From assembly GCA_965372015.1 (NCBI GenBank), contig CBDVAP010000109.1, positions 1 through 10,600 of the forward strand: 10,600 bases of DNA, in the 5' to 3' direction. Below the pieces are notes generated by a model, which was not told the origin of the DNA, did no database searches, and saw nothing but the letters and a program-made list of their open reading frames with translations. This document shows positions 1 to 5,710 of the stretch, piece by piece (positions within the stretch are counted from its first letter, which is position 1; each line of letters begins with the position of its first letter). The position numbers and the translations under genes are program-made. This DNA is from JACZSB01 sp965372015. Lineage in GTDB: Bacteria; Fidelibacterota; Marinisomatia; SCGC-AAA003-L08; TS1B11.

Positions 1-2
1 AC

Positions 3-296
3 CGCCCTTCGTCGCGGGAAGATGGGGTGGAGTTGCATAAAAAACTGAACCTGATTACCCAGAAATTCCTCAAAACTACGATTTATTACGGTGGTTCCAT
101 CGTGGAGGATAACGCCGTGCGCCAGGCTGTAATCCGACAACGGCCCTTCGTGACAGAGTTTCCCAAGAGCCAGGCGGCTAATAACCTGCAGCTGGTCTGC
201 CACCGCCTGCTGAAATTTCCGCGCCAGGATTTCGACCGCCGTTCAAATATCTTTGATCGGCTGAAGGAAAAGCGTAAAGTCATGGAAACGGTATAG
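3..296 (+). CDS. flhG: FlhG (MinD-like flagellar number regulator), C-terminal part
   Basis: This is the last 97 codons of a gene that begins upstream of the window; the frame is open from base 3 to the TAG at 294-296. The visible part matches the C-terminal end of the FlhG/FleN/YlxH MinD-type ATPases: a segment ending in TTIYYGGSIVEDNAVRQAV, then the block QRPFVTEFPKSQAANNLQ, which is the usual 'D..v..AV..q.Pf...P.s.as..i' signature that closes these proteins. The Walker A and other ATPase motifs would lie outside the window. FlhG acts at the inner face of the membrane with the GTPase FlhF to set flagellar number and place, and in some bacteria it restrains the sigma-54 activator of flagellar genes. 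A GTG at 27 is in frame but is internal, because coding continues upstream. The position directly before fliA supports the call. Confidence 0.87.
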   Translation, partial: RPSSREDGVELHKKLNLITQKFLKTTIYYGGSIVEDNAVRQAVIRQRPFVTEFPKSQAANNLQLVCHRLLKFPRQDFDRRSNIFDRLKEKRKVMETV

Positions 297-297
297 A

Positions 298-537
298 ATG
301 AGCTCGACCATTTACCAGATGACCCTAATTATCGGAATGGGCACCCTGATCACACTGCTGATCAGGGGCATGAGCCTGGGTATCGCTCTTTACCGGAGCG
401 TGGTGGTGATCCTGGTGATGCTGGGATTGCTCCTCTTGGCCGGGTTTATCGTGAGATGGACCACTATTGCCAAGCCCAATAGTTCTGAAATCGAGGATAT
501 TGGAACCGACCTGGAGGCGGCTGAGAAGGCGGAATGA
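298..537 (+). CDS. Small two-helix membrane protein between flhG and fliA, unknown function
   Basis: I do not recognise this 79-residue protein. It starts one base after the flhG stop and its TGA overlaps the fliA start as ATGA, so it is very likely translated as part of the same message. Two hydrophobic stretches, about residues 7-22 and 34-52, are separated by a short basic turn containing R23 and R33. A hydrophilic acidic tail (residues 57-79, ending EAAEKAE) follows. The most likely topology is a helical hairpin with both ends in the cytoplasm, since R53 and the charged tail follow the second helix. There is no cleavable signal peptide. The context suggests a link to FlhF/FlhG placement or to FliA control, but this is inference only. 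The tight gene packing and coherent membrane-protein composition argue for a real gene. Confidence 0.72.
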   Translation: MSSTIYQMTLIIGMGTLITLLIRGMSLGIALYRSVVVILVMLGLLLLAGFIVRWTTIAKPNSSEIEDIGTDLEAAEKAE

Positions 538-1307
538 GTACTACGGTTGCGGACAGTAGGGAACACAATGGCGAGACACTCCTGCGGGAATACTACGCCA
601 CGAAAGATCCCATCCTGCGGGAGCGGGCGATCCGGGAGTTCTTGCCGCTGGTCTACTACGTGGTCAACCGCGTTACCCTGCCTGTTACAGACGCCATTAC
701 CCGGGAAGACCTGGAACAGAGCGCCATTCACGGTCTGCTGGAGGCCATCGATCGCTTCGACGAAACCCGGCAAGTCAAATTCAAGACCTTCGCCTATAAA
801 CGTATTTACGGCGCTGTTATCGACGCCATTCGGCAAGTACGCATCCTCAGCCGCACTAAACTCGAGCGACTGATGAGGGTACAGCGCATTACCGAAGAGC
901 TGGCCCAGAAGCTTCACCGGGAACCAATCCCTGATGAGGTTTGCGAGGCAGCCAATATTTCTCCCAGCGAGTACTCGAGTTTGCTGGTGGCGGGGCAGCT
1001 GAGCTATGCCACTTTTTCACTGGACGATCCGGTCAAGGGAGAACCGGACGGCTCCGCCCGGCAGATTGATCTGCTGGCGGATACGGAATCTGAAGACCCG
1101 GAGAAGTTCTATATGATGGAGAACCTTAAGGCCCGTTTGGTCAACATGATCAAAGAGCTCCCCGAAAGAGAGCGTTTGATTCTGGCTCTCTACTATTATG
1201 AAAACCTTACCCTGGTTGAGATCGGTAAGGTGCTGAATATATCCGAATCGCGGGTATCCCAGATCATGAGTAAATCACTGGGCAATCTGCGAGGCAGATT
1301 GAAATGA
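534..1307 (+). CDS. fliA: Flagellar sigma factor FliA (sigma-28 family)
   Basis: FliA directs RNA polymerase to late flagellar and chemotaxis promoters. The 257-residue length fits the family. Sigma region 2 lies at about residues 35-105 (EDLEQSAIHGLLEAIDRFD, then VKFKTFAYKRIYGAVIDAIR), region 3 at about 110-160, and region 4 at about 205-257. Region 4 carries the very typical stretch LPERERLILALYYYENLTL followed by the helix-turn-helix EIGKVLNISESRVSQ. The start overlaps the upstream stop as ATGA. The junction between regions 2 and 3 is odd: where FliA of E. coli has RDWVPRSVR, this protein has VRILSRTKL, so the acidic-aromatic-proline part is lost while region 4 stays conserved. This could shift -10 recognition. 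Other sigma-70 class proteins are less likely because the ESRVSQ motif is a FliA hallmark. Confidence 0.93.
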   Translation: MSTTVADSREHNGETLLREYYATKDPILRERAIREFLPLVYYVVNRVTLPVTDAITREDLEQSAIHGLLEAIDRFDETRQVKFKTFAYKRIYGAVIDAIRQVRILSRTKLERLMRVQRITEELAQKLHREPIPDEVCEAANISPSEYSSLLVAGQLSYATFSLDDPVKGEPDGSARQIDLLADTESEDPEKFYMMENLKARLVNMIKELPERERLILALYYYENLTLVEIGKVLNISESRVSQIMSKSLGNLRGRLK

Positions 1308-1600
1308 TCGACATCCTCGATCCGAGCCAGGGAGTACCACAGCCGGTACCGGTTACCACCCAGCCGGTGGCACCGGTGGAAACCGACAACGTGAGTATTC
1401 ATGATAACCGGTTGGAGGAGGAGAAACGTTCGGGCCAGGAGGCCCAGCTGCAAGAGCGAAGGAAGCGGAAAAAAAGGGACGTAGTGGAATTATCCAGCCG
1501 TACCGCAGCCCAGCATTCTGAAGCGGAGGAGCCGGAAGACGATACGGGCCATCAAGACGGGGAAACAGATGAACACCAGATCGATATTATCATTGAGTAA
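1304..1600 (+). CDS. 98-residue hydrophilic, probably disordered protein coupled to fliA
   Basis: I do not recognise this protein. It overlaps the fliA stop as ATGA and its end overlaps the next start by 32 bases, so translation is probably coupled on both sides. The N-terminus is rich in P and V (residues 8-26, an imperfect QPVPVTT/QPVAPVET repeat). The middle is strongly charged with a basic patch ERRKRKKR (about residues 51-58), followed by an acidic stretch EAEEPEDDTGHQDGETDE. The last residues, HQIDIIIE, form a short hydrophobic tail unlike the rest and may be a small interaction motif. No signal peptide, membrane helix or cysteine is visible. The composition predicts little stable fold. 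Size, disorder and coupling to fliA recall anti-sigma FlgM, but I see no FlgM sequence signature, so that is only an idea to test. Confidence 0.65.
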   Translation: MIDILDPSQGVPQPVPVTTQPVAPVETDNVSIHDNRLEEEKRSGQEAQLQERRKRKKRDVVELSSRTAAQHSEAEEPEDDTGHQDGETDEHQIDIIIE

Positions 1601-2393
1601 GATTCTATTACTGGCCGCGATGTTCGTGGGCGGGTTCGCCCAGGGCGGTTCAGGGAAATATATCGCTTTCTTCTCCGCCGAACAGGAGCATTACCGGCGG
1701 ATCCTCATCGACGGCGTCGGCAAGCGGCACGTAAACGTAGAGCTGGACAGCTTGGGTCAATGCGAGATCAGGATCTGGGGCGCCTCCGAAAAATCGTATG
1801 TGGGTCTGCGGAACTACACTAAAGGTTACTTGATCCCGGTGCACATCCGGGTGGAATTCCCTGAAAAGCAGCTTATGTTGATCAAGGTCAACGGGACCCG
1901 TTTTAAAGAAGTGGTGAAATTCCGCGAGGTAGGCTCGGGCCTATACGTCATCGACTTGTATGTCCGGCGTCTGCCCCAGGAGAGCATTTTTCGTGAAGAG
2001 ACCATCAGCGCCTTATGGCCGGGCGGCCGGTTCCAGCCGGATGTCACTCCTGGAGGGGGCGGTTCGGTGCAACTGGCGGCATCGCATAAGATAAGTTTTG
2101 TTCCACCGGTATTGACCAAATTGGCCCCCTATCGCTATGTGATTTACCGGGCCGTGTTCTGGGCCGCCGCCGTATTTGCCGCCCTGTTTATTACCGGCAT
2201 ACCCCTGTTTATCCTCATGCGGCGCCGGAACGCACATGGCCGGTCCGGCTACCAGCGGGGGAAGGGCGCCGACCGGCTGGACCCAGCCCAAGCCGCAACG
2301 GCCCGCGCCCAGGCTATGATGAAACACAATGGCGGCCTAAGTTTCGAAGAGGCCACCCTGATGGCTGACCTGGAAAAGGATCCTGCCGGCTGA
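1569..2393 (+). CDS. Secreted membrane-anchored protein of unknown function
   Basis: I do not recognise this 274-residue protein. Residues 1-24 look like a signal peptide (SKILLLAAMFVGGFAQG). Residues 25-185 form a probable periplasmic, beta-rich domain with one cysteine (C65) and alternating hydrophobic strands such as RILIDGV, CEIRIW and GLYVIDLYV. A glycine-rich linker (PGGGGS) follows at about 161-166. A membrane helix spans about 194-217 and is followed by RRR, so residues 218-274 should be cytoplasmic. That tail is basic at first and ends GGLSFEEATLMADLEK, which loosely resembles the 'G.s..EIA' ends of some small flagellar-cluster membrane proteins. The overlap of 32 bases with the preceding gene makes the ATG at 1569 slightly uncertain; a TTG at 1593 would also leave a signal peptide. 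The flagellar context suggests envelope assembly or signalling, by inference. Confidence 0.7.
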   Translation: MNTRSILSLSKILLLAAMFVGGFAQGGSGKYIAFFSAEQEHYRRILIDGVGKRHVNVELDSLGQCEIRIWGASEKSYVGLRNYTKGYLIPVHIRVEFPEKQLMLIKVNGTRFKEVVKFREVGSGLYVIDLYVRRLPQESIFREETISALWPGGRFQPDVTPGGGGSVQLAASHKISFVPPVLTKLAPYRYVIYRAVFWAAAVFAALFITGIPLFILMRRRNAHGRSGYQRGKGADRLDPAQAATARAQAMMKHNGGLSFEEATLMADLEKDPAG

Positions 2394-2423
2394 TCATGAT
2401 TCCCGCAGTCTGAAGGTGCCGGC

Positions 2424-3224
2424 ATGCTCAGCCTCGATTATCTAGACAAATTCGGCGTACTCCTGGAGAAAAGCCTCTCCAGTGACGAAACTTATGCCGC
2501 TGTCCTCGAAATCCTCGAACAAGTCATCCATTTCGATTCCGCCACCTTGTTTATTAACGATCCCGTTACTAACCAACTGGAAGTATCCCAAACCCACGGT
2601 CAGGGCCTTGTCGATTTGATCTCGGAGGTCACTTTCGGGCAAGGTGAAGGGTTGAGCGGTTGGGTGGCCTCGCAACATGCCCCCGTAGTTTTCTCCACGA
2701 TTCATAAGGAAAACCGAGACCACCCGTTCCACTCCCTGGTTTCCATGCCTCTGTGGTCCGAGGATCGGCTGCTGGGAGTACTCAACCTGGGACACTCCCA
2801 GCCCGGTTTCTACCGGCAGAAGGACAAACCGGAATTCCAGAAATTGGCCGCGCAACTCTCAATGATTGTGGAGCAGTTGCGGCTCAGGGATGAGATTAAG
2901 GCGAAAAACAGCCAGCTTGAGGAGTTGCTGGCAGAACTCCGGACAGCCCAGCAGGCCCTGGTGGAGAAGGAACGCCTGGCGGCTATCGGCGAAGTAGTCG
3001 TAAAGATCAAGCATGAAATTAACAATCCTTTATCGGTCATCATCGGATTCGTCGATCTGCTGAGTATGCAATGCCCTGAGACACTGCCGGAGTTTGCACA
3101 GAACTTGACCAAGATCAAGGTAGCTGCCAAGCGGATCGAGAGCATCACCAAAGCCTTGGAGAATGTGGAATCCAGCCAGGTAGAAGAATATCAGGCCGGC
3201 GTGAGGATGTTGAAAATTGATTAG
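2424..3224 (+). CDS. GAF-HisKA protein lacking the kinase ATPase domain
   Basis: The protein has 266 residues. A GAF sensor domain covers about residues 15-150 (FDSATLFINDP, GEGLSGWV, SLVSMPLW, LLGVLNLG). A coiled coil follows at about 150-185 (heptad-like EIKAKNSQLEELLAELRTAQ). A histidine-kinase dimerisation domain at about 185-250 contains the H-box IKHEINNPLSVIIGFVDLL with the phospho-acceptor H197, of the NtrB/AtoS type. The protein then ends: there is no HATPase_c domain, no N, G1 or G2 box, and the 226 bases to the next gene are too short to hold one. It may act as a phosphotransfer or docking partner (as Spo0B and ChpT do with their own DHp folds), or as a dominant regulator of a full kinase. 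A ribosome site GAAGGTG at 2412-2418 supports the ATG at 2424. The placement just upstream of a likely sigma-54 promoter fits flagellar two-component control. Confidence 0.82.
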   Translation: MLSLDYLDKFGVLLEKSLSSDETYAAVLEILEQVIHFDSATLFINDPVTNQLEVSQTHGQGLVDLISEVTFGQGEGLSGWVASQHAPVVFSTIHKENRDHPFHSLVSMPLWSEDRLLGVLNLGHSQPGFYRQKDKPEFQKLAAQLSMIVEQLRLRDEIKAKNSQLEELLAELRTAQQALVEKERLAAIGEVVVKIKHEINNPLSVIIGFVDLLSMQCPETLPEFAQNLTKIKVAAKRIESITKALENVESSQVEEYQAGVRMLKID

Positions 3225-3234
3225 CCCAAAGCTG

Positions 3235-3291
3235 CCGGTAAGGGAAAGAATTACCACTTGAGACTTAATTAGAGTATCCCTTTCTCACCGG
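3235..3291 (+). repeat. Imperfect inverted repeat just after the GAF-HisKA gene
   Basis: CCGGTAAGGGA (3235-3245) can pair in RNA with TTTCTCACCGG (3281-3291): five base pairs, one mismatch, then five pairs including two G-U wobbles, across a loop of about 35 bases. A shorter alternative, GGTAA (3237-3241) with TTACC (3251-3255), lies inside it. It starts 10 bases after the stop codon and could slow transcription or protect the 3' end. There is no T-tract, so I do not call it a terminator. Confidence 0.35.
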
Positions 3292-3296
3292 GGTGC

Positions 3297-3332
3297 AGGA
3301 GCCCGCTAGCCAACTCTGCCTGAAATGCTCCT
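3297..3332. repeat. Inverted repeat AGGAGC/GCTCCT, possible activator site
   Basis: The two perfect 6-base arms at 3297-3302 and 3327-3332 are separated by 24 bases. Their centre lies roughly 110 bases before the predicted transcription start of the sigma-54 promoter, a distance at which enhancer-binding proteins commonly bind. The arms are short and could be chance, and the binding role is inference. Confidence 0.25.
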
Positions 3333-3396
3333 CTAATACCTTTTCTCCTCGGGAGAGATTCCAATTTCGATCATCAAATCAGTCCAATTACCGAGT

Positions 3397-3413
3397 TTGG
3401 CACGGCATTTGAA
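3397..3413 (+). promoter_or_regulatory. Sigma-54 (RpoN) type promoter before flgF
   Basis: The sequence TTGGCACG-GCAT-TTGAA matches the -24/-12 consensus TTGGCACG-N4-TTGCA at every consensus position except the C of the -12 element, which is A here. The invariant -24 GG is at 3399-3400 and the -12 position at 3411-3412, with exact 10-base spacing. The predicted start is near 3424, giving a leader of about 27 bases before the flgF ATG. The site faces the right way, is in the only sizeable gap, and precedes rod and ring genes that RpoN drives in many bacteria. The -12 change lowers certainty. Confidence 0.68.
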
Positions 3414-3450
3414 CCAATATTGCCCAGCGACATGAAATTGTGGGGTAAAT

Positions 3451-4164
3451 ATGGATTTTAATCTCGGCAGAATCGCCCGTAATATGACCAGGAACCTGTT
3501 CGGCACGGATATTATCGCCAACAACTTGGCTAATACCAGCACCACAGGTTTTAAGCGGGACGCCGCCTTTACCGACTGGTATATGGAAGCCCTCCAAGAG
3601 GGCGCTTCCAAGAGCTATACCAACTTTTCCCAGGGGGAAATGATAAACACTGAAAACACCCTGGATTTTGCCATCACCGGTACCGGCTTTTTTGTAGTCC
3701 AAAACGATTCGGGACTGGCCATCACCCGCAACGGCCATTTCCAAGTCGATACCCAGGGTCTGTTGGAAACAGCTGCGGGCGAGCTGGTGTTGGGCGAGCA
3801 TGGACCGCTTTCAATTATTGGGAGCGGTGATACCGCTGGCCGGGTTCTGGTGACCCGACAGGGAGAAGTATATGTGGATGATATTTTTATTGATAACCTG
3901 GCAATCGCCCAGGTACCCGATCTCGATGCGCTGGAGAAAATCGGTTCCAATCTGTTCAGGGTCGGGAATGAAATCCTGATGGCCCAGCTGGATCCGGAAC
4001 TGATCGACATCCGCCAAGGGATGCTGGAAGGGTCGAATGTAATGCCGGTAGTGGAGATGGTAACCATGATCGACCTGCAACGGAATTTTGAATCGACTCA
4101 ACGAGTGGTCAAAGCCATGGACCAGGTTCTGGGGCGGGCCACTCAACTGGGTGAGTACCGCTAG
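3451..4164 (+). CDS. flgF: Flagellar proximal rod protein FlgF
   Basis: FlgF builds part of the periplasmic rod that carries torque from the motor to the hook. The 237-residue protein has the N-terminal rod/hook signature IIANNLANTSTTGFKRD (about residues 21-37), a central part with FAITGTGFFVVQ (about 73-84) that marks the FlgE/F/G family, and a C-terminal helix ending VVEMVTMIDLQRNFESTQRVVKAMD (no stretch beyond the family pattern). The length is close to the usual 240-250. Pairing with flgG directly downstream distinguishes it from FlgG and FlgE. The start is preceded by a modest ribosome site (GGGGT at 3442-3446) and by the sigma-54-type promoter, so it is the likely first gene of the structural operon. 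The protein is exported by the flagellar type III system and has no signal peptide. Confidence 0.92.
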   Translation: MDFNLGRIARNMTRNLFGTDIIANNLANTSTTGFKRDAAFTDWYMEALQEGASKSYTNFSQGEMINTENTLDFAITGTGFFVVQNDSGLAITRNGHFQVDTQGLLETAAGELVLGEHGPLSIIGSGDTAGRVLVTRQGEVYVDDIFIDNLAIAQVPDLDALEKIGSNLFRVGNEILMAQLDPELIDIRQGMLEGSNVMPVVEMVTMIDLQRNFESTQRVVKAMDQVLGRATQLGEYR

Positions 4165-4173
4165 GGAGGCTTT

Positions 4174-4962
4174 ATGCTACGCTCATTACGAACCGCTGCT
4201 CTGGGCATGGGAGCCCAACAGCTACAACTGGATGTGATCGCCAATAACCTGGCGAACATCAATACCACCGGATTTAAGCGTAGTTCGGTGGAATTTCAGG
4301 ATGTGCTTTATGAAACCATTGTATCGGGCGCCGGCGGCGGTGGCCTGGGCGCGGAAAAGCCTGCTGTGATCCAGATTGGTCATGGCAACCGGGCTGTTTC
4401 CACCTTCCGAACCTTTGCTCAGGGGACGATTACCGATACCAGCAATCCCCTGGATATGGCCATCGATGGAGACGGCTTTTTCCAGGTACTGCAGCCGGAC
4501 GGGAGCTACAGCTATACCCGGGATGGATCCTTCCATATCAACCCCGACGGGTACATTGTCAATTCCTCCGGCTTAAGGTTGGCCTCGGAGATCAGTTTGC
4601 CGCCTGAAACAGAGAGTGTCAGCATCAGCCAGGACGGGATCGTTGAGGTGATTCTATCCGGCGAGATCACGTCCAGTGAGCTCGGCCAGATCGAATTGGC
4701 CAAGTTTGTCAATCCGGCGGGACTGCTGGCCACTGGCGGGAATATGTATGAGGAGACCACAGCCTCCGGACCACCCTCCATCGGCTTCGCCGCAGATGAA
4801 GGCTTTGGCCGTACCCTCCAGGGTTTCCTAGAAAAATCGAACGTGGACGTTGTCCAGGAAATGATCAATATGATCATCGCTCAACGGGCGTATGAAATCA
4901 ATTCCAAGGCGGTCAAAAGCGCCGACGAGATGCTGGCGGTAGCCAACAACATCAGACGATGA
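4174..4962 (+). CDS. flgG: Flagellar distal rod protein FlgG
   Basis: FlgG forms the distal rod that passes through the P and L rings. At 262 residues it matches the family length almost exactly. The N-terminal motif VIANNLANINTTGFKRS (about residues 21-37) is followed by FQDVLYETI, a segment typical of FlgG. The central block LDMAIDGDGFFQV and YTRDGSF is present, as is the C-terminal SNVDVVQEMINMIIAQRAYE, with the end ADEMLAVANNIRR. The ribosome site AGGGAGG (4163-4169), overlapping the flgF stop, is strong and fixes the start. The gene's stop overlaps the flgA start as ATGA. Like other axial proteins it lacks a cleavable signal and is exported through the flagellar apparatus. Confidence 0.96.
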   Translation: MLRSLRTAALGMGAQQLQLDVIANNLANINTTGFKRSSVEFQDVLYETIVSGAGGGGLGAEKPAVIQIGHGNRAVSTFRTFAQGTITDTSNPLDMAIDGDGFFQVLQPDGSYSYTRDGSFHINPDGYIVNSSGLRLASEISLPPETESVSISQDGIVEVILSGEITSSELGQIELAKFVNPAGLLATGGNMYEETTASGPPSIGFAADEGFGRTLQGFLEKSNVDVVQEMINMIIAQRAYEINSKAVKSADEMLAVANNIRR

Positions 4963-5705
4963 ACTCTGACCGGACAACTCTACCCTCATTTACTATATTG
5001 ACCCGGCTGGGTCTATTGGCAGCCTTGTTAGCTATGCCATTCGGTTTATTGTCGGCCGGGACCTCCCGTGACACCTTCGATAGCCGGCTGGAGGCCGCTC
5101 TTAAGGATCATGTTACCGAGGGGTTGCGATATGCTAATCTGTCCGGAGAGGTAGCCGCGGTGCAGTTGCCCGCCAACTTGGGAGAATACCCCCGCGATAC
5201 GGGTATCCGGCCGTTGCGTTCCTTCTTGCCGGACAAGGCTGCCGGGCGCTATATCATTCCAATGGAAATCTCACCGCCGGGAGTGCGGCCGGTAAGGATT
5301 TATGCTGCCGTGGAGACGGTGGCCCTGGTGCACGGTTGGGAGGCCCGGCTGCCGTTGAAACGCGGTGATCCGCTGGACCCGAAGCGCTTCAAGCGCACCA
5401 CCGCCCGGGTGGACCGACGCGAACAGGACTATTACACCGGCGCCAGTTTGCCCGAGGGGTACCAGATCTGCGCCCGGCTCGCCCCTGGAGACCTGTTGCG
5501 GTACCGTCATATCGAGGAGGCGCCCGCCGTAAAGCGGGGAGAGGATGTTACCATTTATTTCCAACGGAACAATATTACCCTGGTATCGCCGGGTAAGGCT
5601 CGCCGTCGCGGCAAACTGGGAGACATCATCCCGGTCATCGCGGCAGTAACGGGCAAGCAGCTCTACGGTCGCCTGATGGCGCCGGGAATTATAGTAGTGG
5701 AGTGA
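4959..5705 (+). CDS. flgA: FlgA, P-ring assembly chaperone
   Basis: FlgA is a periplasmic chaperone that helps FlgI subunits form the P-ring around the rod. The 248-residue protein starts at the ATGA overlap with flgG and has a signal peptide at about residues 10-34 (LTRLGLLAALLAMPFGLLSAG). A SAF-type domain follows at about 126-190 (HGWEARLPLKRGDPL, with later GYQICARLAPGDLL). The C-terminal part contains GEDVTIYFQRNNITLVSPGK, then GDIIPVI and APGIIVVE, the end pattern of the family ('G..GD.I.V.n..s.k...g.v...g.v.V'). The N-terminal half is less conserved, as usual. A single cysteine, C171, is present. The position just before flgH and flgI matches its role. Confidence 0.9.
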   Translation: MNSDRTTLPSFTILTRLGLLAALLAMPFGLLSAGTSRDTFDSRLEAALKDHVTEGLRYANLSGEVAAVQLPANLGEYPRDTGIRPLRSFLPDKAAGRYIIPMEISPPGVRPVRIYAAVETVALVHGWEARLPLKRGDPLDPKRFKRTTARVDRREQDYYTGASLPEGYQICARLAPGDLLRYRHIEEAPAVKRGEDVTIYFQRNNITLVSPGKARRRGKLGDIIPVIAAVTGKQLYGRLMAPGIIVVE

Positions 5706-5710
5706 ATTAA

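Larger units (their letters stand above)
3225..3450. other. Intergenic control region between the GAF-HisKA gene and flgF
   Basis: This is the only gap of this size in the window and no credible gene lies in it. It contains, in order, an imperfect inverted repeat at 3235-3291, a perfect 6-base inverted repeat AGGAGC/GCTCCT with arms at 3297-3302 and 3327-3332, a small hairpin TCTCC/GGAGA at 3344-3356, and a sigma-54-type promoter at 3397-3413. I saw no run of T residues after any hairpin, so no clear intrinsic terminator. Confidence 0.7.

Noticed and set aside
27..29. GTG as the start of a short separate gene
   Set aside because: The same frame is open to the left edge and the protein matches the FlhG C-terminus, so the codon is internal.
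390..917. Open frame on the minus strand (175 codons)
   Set aside because: It is antisense to the small membrane protein gene and fliA and has no sign of a coherent protein.
1367..1383. TGGCACC as a second sigma-54-type site
   Set aside because: The -24-like part is present but no GC follows at 10 bases, and it lies inside a gene. Similar TGGCAC words near 6262 and 6551 fail in the same way.
1650..1980. AMIN-type peptidoglycan-binding domain in the secreted protein
   Set aside because: The strand pattern and a VIDL motif are suggestive, but the similarity is too weak to name the family without a profile search.
3225..3360. Intrinsic terminator after the GAF-HisKA gene
   Set aside because: Hairpins exist, but none is GC-rich and followed by a T-run.
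3225..3450. A frameshifted ATPase domain for the GAF-HisKA protein
   Set aside because: The gap is about half the length such a domain needs, and I saw no N-box or G-box residues in it.
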